From the NCBI GenBank assembly GCA_018968805.1, contig JAGWZX010000001.1, positions 1-16,282 of the forward strand: 16,282 bases of DNA, written 5' to 3'. Position numbers and translations under genes: made by a program. The notes under the pieces are model-generated. The model was not told the origin of the DNA. It did no database searches and worked only from the letters and a program-made list of their open reading frames with translations. Position 1 is the first letter of the stretch. Each line of letters starts with the position of its first letter. Source of the DNA: Patescibacteria group bacterium. Its GTDB lineage: Bacteria > Patescibacteriota > Minisyncoccia > Phycocordibacterales > SIBU01. This document shows positions 1 to 6,896 of the stretch, in pieces.

Positions 1-294
1 CAGTCTTTCCAAGTTTATGTGACGCCGATAGACGATCCTTCAATTACGGCCATCACCGTTTCCGAAATAAGGCGCGATTTGCCGAATCTTGACATCCGCT
101 CTCCGGAAAACGTCGTTGTCGGTTCAAACGGCGAAGGCAAAGGCGTTTCTTTTTTAAGTTCCTTGTCCGGCGTTAAAGGCGATGTCCGCCAAGTCTGGTT
201 CGCCGCCAATCATCAATTCTTCCAATTCACCGCACCGGTATCTTCCGATGACATTCTGACAACAGTTTTAAAAACTTTTACAATCAGCCGGTGA
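1..294 (+). CDS. C-terminal end of an unrecognised protein (5' truncated)
   Basis: Frame 1 is open from the first base of the window to a TGA at 292-294, so this is the last 97 codons of a gene that starts upstream. A GTG at 19 lies inside this open frame and is probably not the start. The piece is mixed polar and hydrophobic, with a stretch SVIETVM-free of any membrane segment; it ends in a short beta-like VLKTFTISR tail. I see no catalytic motif, repeat or membrane helix and do not recognise a family. The mix of short strands (VYVTPI, VWFAAN, FFQFTAP) suggests a beta-rich domain, but that is a guess. The LamG gene follows 28 bases later on the same strand, so the two could be co-transcribed, although a possible -10 (TATAAA at 313-318) sits in the gap. 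Confidence 0.6.
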   Translation, partial: QSFQVYVTPIDDPSITAITVSEIRRDLPNLDIRSPENVVVGSNGEGKGVSFLSSLSGVKGDVRQVWFAANHQFFQFTAPVSSDDILTTVLKTFTISR

Positions 295-322
295 AGCTCG
301 TTTTATCAGACTTATAAAACTT

Positions 323-2578
323 ATGTCCAATCCAACTTATAAAAACTTAAAATCTTACCAGCAGGCGATCGTTATTTACGATTTGACTGAAAACAAATCT
401 CATAAGTCGTATAAATTTATATTGGCGGGGTTTTTAAGTTTGTTGGGTATGATAAGTATTATTGGCTTTATGGTTCCGCGAGAGGTTTTCGCTTTTACGA
501 TCACCACTCCGCCGAACAGCTTAACGCTCTCGTCCGGTCTTGTCGGCTGGTGGACTTTTGACGGCAAGGACACCAACTGGGCGACCGGCATTACCAATGA
601 TGTTTCGGGCAACGGCAACAACGGCCAGATGATAAATATGTCCACGACCACAAGTCCGGTGGCGGGGAAGGCGGGGCAGGCGCTGGCGTTTAACGGGACG
701 AATCAATACATAATAAATTCAAGTTTAATAGTAAACGGAGCAGGGACGGTTAGTTTATGGGCAAAGAGTTCAGATATTTCCTTTGGTTTATATCCTTCGT
801 GGATAAATGATAGGACAACGAATACACTTGAATTTGGATATACAAGCACTGGTGGAAGTAGAATTTTTTACAAAAACAGCGGATATTTTGTTGGAACTTA
901 TACTCAACCTAGAGATGGAAAATGGCATTTTTACTCGTTTTCGTCAGATGGCACGAATGGCAAACTTTATATTGATGGGCAATATCAAGAAACAGTTGCT
1001 TATAACTTTAGTGTCTCGGGATTATGGATTGCGAGAGGGGCTAATTATTTTGACGGCTCCCTCGACGACGTCCGCGTCTACAACCGCGCCTTGTCGGCGG
1101 GGGAAATACAGCAGTTGTATAACATCGGTTCCGCGTCCCATATCAATGTCCCGCCCGCTCTCGGTCAGACGACCAACTGCACGAGCGGTCTCTCCTGCGG
1201 CCTCGTCGGCTGGTGGACATTTGACGGCAAGGACACCAACTGGGCGACCGGCATTACCAATGATGTTTCGGGCAACGGCAACAACGGCCAGATGATAAAT
1301 ATGTCCACAACCACAAGTCCGGTGGCGGGGAAAGTGGGGCAGGCGTTGGCGTTTAACGGGACGAATCAAGTTATAACGACAACAAACACATTGAATCCGA
1401 GCGCTGTCACGGTTTCCCTATGGTTTAAGCTTAACAAGAATCAGAATAGTTTTTTTACATGCGAGAATTCAACGAGTTATCTATCTTTACGATATGCGAC
1501 AGGTCATATTTATTCAGGATTTTCATTCCCAACAACGGGCAGTTCAGACGCCTTCAGTTGGACATTTGATAACAATTGGCATCACCTAGTCTCTACTTGG
1601 GACGGAAGCACTCATCTTGTATATCTAGATGATATGAACCAGACTTTAAGCCATGGAATCGGTATGAATAGTTGCAATGTTTCTTCATCTATAACTATAG
1701 GTGCCGCTCTTGCTGACCGATTATATATCGGTGGCTCCCTCGACGACCTCCGCGTCTACAACCGCGCCCTGTCGGCGGGGGAAGTGCAACAGTTGTATAA
1801 CATCGGTTCCGCGTCCCATATCAATGTCCCGCCCGCTCTCGGTCAGACGACCAACTGCACGAGCGGTCTATCCTGCGGCCTCGTCGGCTGGTGGACTTTT
1901 GACGGCAAGGACACCAACTGGGCGACCGGCATCACTCAAGACATTTCGGGCAACGGCAACAACGGCCAGATGATAAATATGTCCACAACCACAAGTCCGG
2001 TGGCGGGGAAGGTGGGGCAGGCGTTGGCGTTTAACGGGACGAATCAGTATGTAAATAATGGATACTTCACGAATATTGACAATCAGAATGCTTTGACGAT
2101 AAGCGCGTGGATAAAAGTTAAATCCTTTTCTGATTATGAGGCGATTTTTTCTAAATATGCATCCAGTGCAACATTGAGATATGAAGTAACATTGGCAGGG
2201 GCAGGATTATATGGTGTCGGAACAAATAACAAGAATATTCTATGGTCAATAGGAAACGGTAGTGGCTCTTCTTATGGATATACAACAAGTAATTTATTGT
2301 CGGCAAATTCGTGGTTCCACATTGTCACAGTTTATAATGGCAGTGGTTCTACTGATAGCGATAAAGCAAAAATTTACATAAACGGAGTGCAACAAACAGT
2401 AGCTTTTTCTGGAACGGCTATTCCGTCAGCCGGTCCTAATATTGGCAATGTGAATGCAACGATAGGAGAAAGGAATAATGGTTCTATATATTGGAACGGT
2501 TCTATTGACGACCTCCGCGTCTACAACCGCGCTCTGTCGGCGGGGGAGGTTCAACAGCTCTACAACATGGGTCGTTAA
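323..2578 (+). CDS. Secreted protein with three LamG/concanavalin-A-like domains
   Basis: A 751-residue exported protein of the LamG/laminin-G-3 (concanavalin-A-like) class, a fold that usually binds carbohydrate or protein at the cell surface. After about 28 N-terminal residues comes a signal-peptide-like hydrophobic run (about residues 31-58, ending PREVFAF). Three LamG domains follow at about residues 71-268, 290-490 and 516-748. Each opens with GLVGWWTFDGKDTNW and SGNGNNGQM and closes with DDxRVYNRALSAGE(I/V)QQLYN. The linkers share NVPPALGQTTNCTSGLSC. There is no C-terminal membrane anchor or sortase signal, so the protein is either released or held by its N-terminal helix. The first 22 residues (TYKNLKSYQQAIVIYDLT) look like helix 1 of the four-helix-bundle suffix/IVS family rather than a normal signal-peptide n-region; a TTG at 383 is an alternative start. 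Domain edges are conserved in DNA and centres are not (see findings). Confidence 0.85.
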   Translation: MSNPTYKNLKSYQQAIVIYDLTENKSHKSYKFILAGFLSLLGMISIIGFMVPREVFAFTITTPPNSLTLSSGLVGWWTFDGKDTNWATGITNDVSGNGNNGQMINMSTTTSPVAGKAGQALAFNGTNQYIINSSLIVNGAGTVSLWAKSSDISFGLYPSWINDRTTNTLEFGYTSTGGSRIFYKNSGYFVGTYTQPRDGKWHFYSFSSDGTNGKLYIDGQYQETVAYNFSVSGLWIARGANYFDGSLDDVRVYNRALSAGEIQQLYNIGSASHINVPPALGQTTNCTSGLSCGLVGWWTFDGKDTNWATGITNDVSGNGNNGQMINMSTTTSPVAGKVGQALAFNGTNQVITTTNTLNPSAVTVSLWFKLNKNQNSFFTCENSTSYLSLRYATGHIYSGFSFPTTGSSDAFSWTFDNNWHHLVSTWDGSTHLVYLDDMNQTLSHGIGMNSCNVSSSITIGAALADRLYIGGSLDDLRVYNRALSAGEVQQLYNIGSASHINVPPALGQTTNCTSGLSCGLVGWWTFDGKDTNWATGITQDISGNGNNGQMINMSTTTSPVAGKVGQALAFNGTNQYVNNGYFTNIDNQNALTISAWIKVKSFSDYEAIFSKYASSATLRYEVTLAGAGLYGVGTNNKNILWSIGNGSGSSYGYTTSNLLSANSWFHIVTVYNGSGSTDSDKAKIYINGVQQTVAFSGTAIPSAGPNIGNVNATIGERNNGSIYWNGSIDDLRVYNRALSAGEVQQLYNMGR
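536..706 (+). repeat. LamG edge repeat, copy 1 (left half only)
   Basis: The first copy of the opening part of the repeated LamG edge sequence, from GGTCTTGTCGGCTGG to GGGACGAATCAA. It matches the right-hand parts of the blocks at 1055-1369 and 1733-2047 with only scattered substitutions (for example GCGGGG for GTGGGG). It encodes the GLVGWWTFDGKDTNW to FNGTNQ segment. Confidence 0.85.
1055..1369 (+). repeat. LamG edge repeat, copy 2 (315 bp)
   Basis: Spans the end of LamG domain 1, the linker and the start of LamG domain 2 (residues 245-349). It is exactly as long as the copy at 1733-2047 and, by eye, differs from it at about 15 of 315 positions. It is GC-rich compared with the flanking domain centres. 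Confidence 0.9.
1733..2047 (+). repeat. LamG edge repeat, copy 3 (315 bp)
   Basis: Spans the end of LamG domain 2, the linker and the start of LamG domain 3 (residues 471-575). Differences from copy 2 cluster in the ATTACCAATGATGTT/ATCACTCAAGACATT segment and at a few third codon positions. The conserved closing sequence recurs once more at 2498-2570, without the linker. Confidence 0.9.
2498..2570 (+). repeat. LamG edge repeat, copy 4 (right half only)
   Basis: The closing part of the LamG edge repeat, encoding SIDDLRVYNRALSAGEVQQLYN just before the stop. It is related to 1055-1127 and 1733-1805 but has more silent changes (GGTTCTATT for GGCTCCCTC). Confidence 0.75.
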
Positions 2579-2607
2579 GGCGATAGAACTCCCGCAGCTC
2601 CGCATTT

Positions 2608-2655
2608 CGCAGGTCAAACCTGCGCGAGATTGTCGTCGCGCAGGTTTGACCTGCG
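2608..2655. repeat. Nested palindrome between the LamG gene and GAPDH
   Basis: Two perfect 20-base inverted arms, CGCAGGTCAAACCTGCGCGA (2608-2627) and its complement (2636-2655), flank an 8-base loop. Each arm is itself palindromic (CGCAGGT-CAA-ACCTGCG), so several alternative folds exist. There is no T-run after it, so it is not a classic terminator, although it could still end LamG transcription. It shares the core AGGT-N3-ACCT with 5821-5839 and 6459-6495. Confidence 0.85.
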
Positions 2656-2680
2656 GGATATTACGCTGTCACGGTTATGT

Positions 2681-2689
2681 TGATATAAT
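2681..2689 (+). promoter_or_regulatory. Extended -10 promoter for the GAPDH/pentose phosphate cluster
   Basis: TGA-TATAAT is a perfect -10 hexamer with the extended TGn element. It predicts transcription from about 2696, giving a leader of about 34 bases before the GAPDH ATG. The candidate -35 at 2661-2666 (TTACGC, 17-base spacer) is poor, as expected for an extended -10 promoter. No Shine-Dalgarno sequence is visible before the ATG. Confidence 0.55.
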
Positions 2690-2729
2690 AGTATCGTTAG
2701 AATTTATTTTTTGTAATCTTTTGTAATTT

Positions 2730-3722
2730 ATGAAAAAAATCAAAGTAGCGATCAATGGTTTTGGTCGCATCGGCCGGGCGTTTTACAAAGCCGCCAAGGA
2801 ACGGCCCGAGATCGAGCTCGTCGCGGTCAATGATCTCGGCGATAAAGAAATGATGGATTATCTTCTTCGTTACGACTCGGTTTACGGCAAAAGCGAGGCG
2901 ACGCTTGAAGGCGCGCGGTATTTGAGCGAAAAAGATCCGGCTATGTTGCCCTGGAAAGATTTGGATATTGACGTGGTGGTGGAGTCAACGGGGCTATTCA
3001 CTTCTTACGACAAAGCGCGGGCGCATATCACTGCCGGCGCGAAACGGGTCGTTGTGTCGGCGCCGGTTCACGGCGATCCGCGCGACGCGACCGAAGCCAC
3101 CATTCTTCTGGGCGTCAACGAGGAAGCGTTCGCCGGAGCGGCCGTCACTTCCAACGCGTCCTGCACCACGAACGCCGCAAGCCCCGTGATCGCGATTTTG
3201 GATGAAGCGCTTGGCATTGAAAAAGCGGTTTTGAATACTGTTCACGCTTACACCGCGAGTCAGGCGCTCGTCGACGGACCGTCCAAGAAAGATTGGCGCG
3301 AGGGAAGGGCGGCGGCGCAAAATATCGTGCCCAGTTCAACCGGCGCGGCGATAGCGGTGACAAAAGCTTTTCCAAAATTGGAAGGTTTATTTGATGGCAT
3401 TTCAATCCGCGTTCCGGTTGTTGCTGGTTCAATTGTCGACGTGACGTTTATCGCGAAACGCGAGACGAGCGCCGAGGAAGTCAACGAAATTTTGAAAAAG
3501 GCGGCCGGTGACGCGCGCTGGAAGGGAATTTTTACGGTCACGGAAGAGCCACTCGTCTCGCGCGACATCGTCGGCAACACTCACGCTTCAATCGCCGACC
3601 TCTCTTTCACCCGCGTCGTCGGAGGAAATCTCGTAAAGGTACTTGCGTGGTATGACAACGAGATGGGGTACACGCACACATTGGTTGAACATGTGATAAA
3701 AATCGGAGAGAGATTAAATTAA
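2730..3722 (+). CDS. gap: Glyceraldehyde-3-phosphate dehydrogenase, type I
   Basis: Oxidises and phosphorylates glyceraldehyde-3-phosphate to 1,3-bisphosphoglycerate with NAD+ in cytoplasmic glycolysis. The NAD-binding GFGRIGR lies at residues 10-16. Asp35 after the second strand suggests NAD rather than NADP. The active site SNASCTTNAASP gives catalytic Cys145, and His172 (TVHAYT) sits 27 residues later, the standard spacing. The C-terminal WYDNEMGYT motif is intact. Length (330) is near the usual 330-340. The stretch between DSVYG and EKDPAMLPW is about 10 residues shorter than in typical GapA proteins, which removes part of a surface beta hairpin of the NAD domain. It is the first gene of the carbon cluster, with its own promoter. 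The ATG at 2730 fits the family N-terminus exactly. Confidence 0.96.
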   Translation: MKKIKVAINGFGRIGRAFYKAAKERPEIELVAVNDLGDKEMMDYLLRYDSVYGKSEATLEGARYLSEKDPAMLPWKDLDIDVVVESTGLFTSYDKARAHITAGAKRVVVSAPVHGDPRDATEATILLGVNEEAFAGAAVTSNASCTTNAASPVIAILDEALGIEKAVLNTVHAYTASQALVDGPSKKDWREGRAAAQNIVPSSTGAAIAVTKAFPKLEGLFDGISIRVPVVAGSIVDVTFIAKRETSAEEVNEILKKAAGDARWKGIFTVTEEPLVSRDIVGNTHASIADLSFTRVVGGNLVKVLAWYDNEMGYTHTLVEHVIKIGERLN

Positions 3723-3766
3723 ATTTTCAATTATCAATAAATTTTTCAATTTTCAAAACGAAGACG

Positions 3767-4225
3767 ATGAAAATTTTTATCGGCGGAGACCACGCCGGGT
3801 TCGCGCTCAAAACAGCACTCATCTCTTTTCTTAAGGAGCTTCACCATGAAGTGGTGGATAAGGGTGATTTTGCGCCTGTGCCGCAAGACGATTATCCGAA
3901 GTACATCGGAGCTGTCGCCGAAGAGGTTTCAAAAAATCCGAATACCAGAGGAATCGTCATCGGCGGTTCCGGCGAGGGGGAAGCGATAGCGGCCAACAAA
4001 TTTCCCCGCGTTCGGGCGGCCGAATATTACGGCGGCGCGCTTGATATCATCCGTCTCTCGCGCGAACACAATGACGCCAATGTTCTTTCGCTCGGCGCGC
4101 GATTTATCAAGGAAGCGGAGGCGAAAGAGGCGGTGAAATTATGGCTTGCGACTCCGTTTTCCGGCGAGGAGCGGCACCGCCGACGCATTGAAGAGATTGA
4201 ACGGCTAAAAACTAACAGGCCGTAA
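3767..4225 (+). CDS. rpiB: Ribose-5-phosphate isomerase B
   Basis: Interconverts ribose-5-phosphate and ribulose-5-phosphate in the non-oxidative pentose phosphate pathway. RpiB/LacAB features visible are FIGGDHAG (4-11), GGSGEGEAIAANK (66-78), RAAEYY (83-88) and SREHNDANVLSLGAR (98-112). The catalytic Cys of the E. coli enzyme (CGTG motif) is absent. The GGSGxGE layout, with Glu72, matches the actinobacterial type of RpiB, where a Glu acts as the base; that assignment is from family knowledge. Length (152) is normal. It lies 44 bases after gap, and rpe starts 4 bases after its stop, so these genes form one operon. The gap upstream is AT-rich with repeated TTTTCAAT and has no Shine-Dalgarno sequence. 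Confidence 0.93.
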   Translation: MKIFIGGDHAGFALKTALISFLKELHHEVVDKGDFAPVPQDDYPKYIGAVAEEVSKNPNTRGIVIGGSGEGEAIAANKFPRVRAAEYYGGALDIIRLSREHNDANVLSLGARFIKEAEAKEAVKLWLATPFSGEERHRRRIEEIERLKTNRP

Positions 4226-4229
4226 TTAT

Positions 4230-4916
4230 ATGGAAATTATTCCCGCCATCATCCCGAAAAGTTTCGCCGACCTGGAGGACAAACTTGGCAGCCTGGCCAA
4301 GCGCGCGCCGCTCGCGCAGATTGACGTGTTGGACGGCAGTCTGACCTCGCCGTCGGCGTGGCCTTATCAGTCGGCGTCAAAACCGGACCGGACGTTTGAA
4401 GCTATCGTAAAAGAAGATAAGGGTTTTCCGTTTTGGCAAGACATTGAATTTGAAGCGCATTTTATGGTCCGCGGGCCGGAACGGCTTGCCGCTGATTGGA
4501 TTTCCGCCGGCGCCTCGCGGATAATCGTTCAGATTGAAGGAACGCAACACCTGGGCAAAGTGATTGAAGCTGTGTCCGGACGAGTTCCGATCGGCGTGTC
4601 GCTCGCGGTTGACACGCCAAGCGCCGCGATTAAAACATTCGCGAGCGACGTGGAGGTGATCCAATGCATGGGCTGGAAGTTCTCTCATTTGGGTAAACAG
4701 GGCGAACCGCTTGACCCGGCGGTTTTTGAAAAGATCCGCGGGTTGCGGCGTGATTTTCCGGAGGTTATAATTTCCGTTGACGGCGGCGTGACGCTAGAAA
4801 ATTTCCGTGATCTTGCCGCGGCCGGCGCCGAGCGCTTTGTTGTCGGTTCAGCTATATGGGAGAGCGGCAATCCGCGCGAAGCATTGGCCAAATTTCAAGA
4901 GTCGCAAGAATCATGA
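4230..4916 (+). CDS. rpe: Divergent ribulose-phosphate 3-epimerase family protein
   Basis: A TIM-barrel protein of the ribulose-phosphate 3-epimerase family, expected to interconvert ribulose-5-phosphate and xylulose-5-phosphate. Its place between rpiB and transketolase fits that role. Aligning motifs by eye, IIPAIIP stands for the usual I-PSIL start, QIDVLDG (30-36) for HLDVMDG, FEAHFMV (74-80) for D-HLMV, and SVDGGV (182-187) for E-DGGI. Thus Asp32, His77 and Asp184 are kept, but the first metal-ligand His is Gln30. The usual MSVNPGFGGQ loop is replaced by IQCMGWKFSHLGKQGEPLD (144-162), which is quite different. An altered or related sugar-phosphate activity is therefore possible. Length (228) is normal. 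The start 4 bases after rpiB points to coupled translation. Confidence 0.8.
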   Translation: MEIIPAIIPKSFADLEDKLGSLAKRAPLAQIDVLDGSLTSPSAWPYQSASKPDRTFEAIVKEDKGFPFWQDIEFEAHFMVRGPERLAADWISAGASRIIVQIEGTQHLGKVIEAVSGRVPIGVSLAVDTPSAAIKTFASDVEVIQCMGWKFSHLGKQGEPLDPAVFEKIRGLRRDFPEVIISVDGGVTLENFRDLAAAGAERFVVGSAIWESGNPREALAKFQESQES

Positions 4917-4947
4917 GGTTAAACAGGTCGTATAAGTAGCGCAGACT

Positions 4948-5811
4948 ATGATTGCCAATGATAAAATTTTGGAACTTGAGAAAACAGCGAATGAAATTCG
5001 CGTATCTATCATTGAGATGCTTGTTGAGGCTGGAAGCGGACACACGGCGGGGCCGCTCGGCATGGCTGATATTTTTGCGTATCTTTACTTTCACGGCTTG
5101 AAGCACGACCCGAAAAAACCCGACTGGCCCGAGCGTGATCGGTTGGTGCTTTCAAACGGCCATATCGCGCCGGTGCTTTACGCGGCCATGGCCCGCGCCG
5201 GTTATTTTCCGAAATATTGGCTTAAAACCTTGCGAAAATTCGGGTCGGCCTTGCAGGGCCACCCTCATCGCGATTTTTTGCCGGCGTTAGAAACCAGTTC
5301 CGGACCGCTCGGCTCCGGACTTTCCCAGGCGGTCGGAATGGCTTTGGCGGATAGAATTGATAATGGCCAGTCAGACAACCGATTCATTTATTGTCTGACT
5401 TCGGACGGCGAGCACGACGAAGGCAACACTTGGGAAGCGGCTATGCTCGCGGGCAAGGAGAAACTGGGCAACCTAATCCAAATCATGGACCGCAACAACA
5501 TTCAGATTGAAGGATTCACCGAAGACGTTTTGTCTCTGGAGTCGCTTGTAAAAAAATACGAAGCGTTCAACTGGCACGCCCAGGAAATTGACGGCCACGA
5601 TTTCAACGCCATTGACGAAGCTGTCAACCGCGCCAAAGCTTTTTTTGACAAGCCGTCAATTATCATTGCCCGCACCATTCCCGGCAAGGGCGTGGCCGAA
5701 TTCGAACGGCGCTTCGAGTGGCACGGCAAGCCGCCGAACAAGGAAGAAGGAAAAATGGCTTTGAAGGAATTGCGGACACTGGGAGGTAAAATCAGGAGCG
5801 AACACCAGTAA
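4948..5811 (+). CDS. tktA: Transketolase, N-terminal (TPP-binding) subunit
   Basis: The thiamine-diphosphate-binding half of a two-gene transketolase, which moves two-carbon units between sugar phosphates. Visible family features are AGSGHTAGPLGMADI (28-42), LSNGHIAPVLYA (68-79), LQGHPHRD (102-109), SSGPLGSGLSQAVGMALA (117-134) and the TPP/metal motif SDGEHDEGNTWEA to DRNN (152-184). The first Gly of the usual GDG is Ser152, while Asp153 and Asn183/184, the metal-binding positions, are present. The 287-residue length is that of stand-alone N subunits, and the C subunit follows 36 bases downstream, as in archaea and many CPR bacteria. The gap before it is 31 bases, with no clear Shine-Dalgarno sequence. 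A weak TATAAG at 4931-4936 is the only promoter-like string. Confidence 0.93.
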   Translation: MIANDKILELEKTANEIRVSIIEMLVEAGSGHTAGPLGMADIFAYLYFHGLKHDPKKPDWPERDRLVLSNGHIAPVLYAAMARAGYFPKYWLKTLRKFGSALQGHPHRDFLPALETSSGPLGSGLSQAVGMALADRIDNGQSDNRFIYCLTSDGEHDEGNTWEAAMLAGKEKLGNLIQIMDRNNIQIEGFTEDVLSLESLVKKYEAFNWHAQEIDGHDFNAIDEAVNRAKAFFDKPSIIIARTIPGKGVAEFERRFEWHGKPPNKEEGKMALKELRTLGGKIRSEHQ

Positions 5812-5820
5812 TCAGTCGGT

Positions 5821-5839
5821 TACAAGGTTCAACCTTGTA
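5821..5839. repeat. Palindrome between the two transketolase subunit genes
   Basis: TACAAGGTTCAACCTTGTA is a perfect inverted repeat, with 9-base arms around a single central C. It fills most of the 36-base gap between the subunit genes and ends 8 bases before the ATG at 5848. It shares the core AGGT-N3-ACCT with 2608-2655 and 6459-6495. In RNA it would be a small hairpin close to the start codon; without a T-run it is not a terminator. Confidence 0.8.
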
Positions 5840-5847
5840 GAAAAGGA

Positions 5848-6870
5848 ATGTTAAATAGCAATATAAAATTAAATAGCAAAATTTTTGGTGCCGATTGCGA
5901 GCAGGTGCCGATCCGAAACGGTTTCGGCGAGGGGCTTTTGGCGGCGGGCGAGGCGGACGAGCGGGTGGTCGGGCTTTGCGCCGATTTGACCGAGTCCACG
6001 CGCATGAATTTGTTCGCCGAAAAATTTCCCAAGCGTTTCGTGCAAGTCGGCGTGGCCGAACAGAATTTGGTGACGGTGGCAAGCGGCATGGCGGCTATGG
6101 GGAAAATCCCTTTTACTTCTTCGTACGCGATGTTTAGTCCGGGCCGGAACTGGGAGCAGATTCGGACGACTATTTGCTACAACAACCGGCCGGTAAAAAT
6201 CGCCGGCAGTCACGCGGGCGTGTCAGTCGGCCCCGACGGTGGCACGCACCAAGCCATTGAAGATATCGCGCTCATGCGGGTTATTCCGCGGATGGTTGTT
6301 TTGTCGCCGTGCGATTCAAATGAGGCAAAAAAGGCGACATTGGCCGCGGCCAAGATTGACGCGCCTGTTTACATTCGGCTGGCCCGCGAGAAAACGCCGG
6401 TCATGACTACCGAAGCGACGCCGTTTGAAATCGGCAAAGCGCAAATTTTTTGGTCACCAAGGTCCGACCTTAAATCTGGAGAAAGGTCGGATCTTAAACC
6501 CGATGTGGGTATTATCGCCACCGGCGCGCTTTTGCACAGAGCCTTGTCTGCCGCGCGCTGGCTTTCCGAAGAAGGAGTGAAAGTTAAGGTGATGAATCTC
6601 GCCACTATCAAACCCCTTGATGAAAAGGCGATTGTGGCGCTCGCGCGGGAGTGCGGGGCGATAGTCACGGTTGAGGAGCATCAAATCGCGGGTGGCATGG
6701 GCGGCGCGGTGGCGGAATTTTTAGCCGCGCGAGCGCCGGTACCGATGGAATTTATCGGCGTGCGCGACCAGTTCGGCCAATCCGGCACGCCCGACCAATT
6801 GATCGAACACTACGGCATGGGAGAATCGCGCATTAAGGACGCGGCGCGCGCGGTACTCCGAAGAAAGTGA
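5848..6870 (+). CDS. tktB: Transketolase, C-terminal (pyrimidine-binding) subunit, with a palindrome-encoded insert
   Basis: The second half of the split transketolase, carrying the Pyr domain and the C-terminal domain. VGVAEQN (68-74) holds the catalytic Glu71 that activates TPP. GSHAGVSVGPDGGTHQAIEDIALMR (120-144), CDSNEA (155-160) and YIRLAREKTP (175-184) are typical, and the C-terminal domain carries DVGIIATG and TVEEHQIAGGMGGAVAE. At residues 204-216 (PRSDLKSGERSDL) the chain has a hydrophilic insert at the linker where relatives usually run straight from the FEIGKA strand into the DV-IIATG strand. The DNA there is the nested palindrome at 6459-6495, still in frame. The start ATG at 5848 has AAAGGA directly upstream, too close for a standard Shine-Dalgarno. 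Stop at 6868-6870; no later gene on this strand until 9129. Confidence 0.93.
   Translation: MLNSNIKLNSKIFGADCEQVPIRNGFGEGLLAAGEADERVVGLCADLTESTRMNLFAEKFPKRFVQVGVAEQNLVTVASGMAAMGKIPFTSSYAMFSPGRNWEQIRTTICYNNRPVKIAGSHAGVSVGPDGGTHQAIEDIALMRVIPRMVVLSPCDSNEAKKATLAAAKIDAPVYIRLAREKTPVMTTEATPFEIGKAQIFWSPRSDLKSGERSDLKPDVGIIATGALLHRALSAARWLSEEGVKVKVMNLATIKPLDEKAIVALARECGAIVTVEEHQIAGGMGGAVAEFLAARAPVPMEFIGVRDQFGQSGTPDQLIEHYGMGESRIKDAARAVLRRK
6459..6495. repeat. Nested palindrome inside the transketolase C-subunit gene
   Basis: Arm 1 AAGGTCCGACCTT (6459-6471) and arm 2 AAGGTCGGATCTT (6483-6495) pair over 13 positions with one G-T, around an 11-base loop. Each arm is itself palindromic (AAGGTC-C-GACCTT). 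The element is translated as residues 204-216 and keeps the frame. It has the same nested design and AGGT-N3-ACCT core as 2608-2655. Confidence 0.8.
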
Positions 6871-6896
6871 TCATTTCCCGTGACGTTTTGTCTTGT

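Noticed and set aside
1055..2047. CRISPR-like reading of the repeated blocks
   Set aside because: The repeats are 315 bp, coding and in frame, and the spacers between them encode protein domains. They are LamG domain edges, not CRISPR.
2608..2655. Intrinsic terminator of the LamG gene
   Set aside because: The stem is strong, but the bases after it are GGATATTACGCTG, with no T-run. The nested shape and shared core fit a palindromic element better, though a Rho-independent role cannot be fully excluded.
2994..3432. Long reverse-strand open frames across GAPDH and similar ones across gyrA and transketolase
   Set aside because: They are antisense shadows of strongly coding, well-recognised genes. 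Their translations are Arg/Ser/Pro-rich with no family features.
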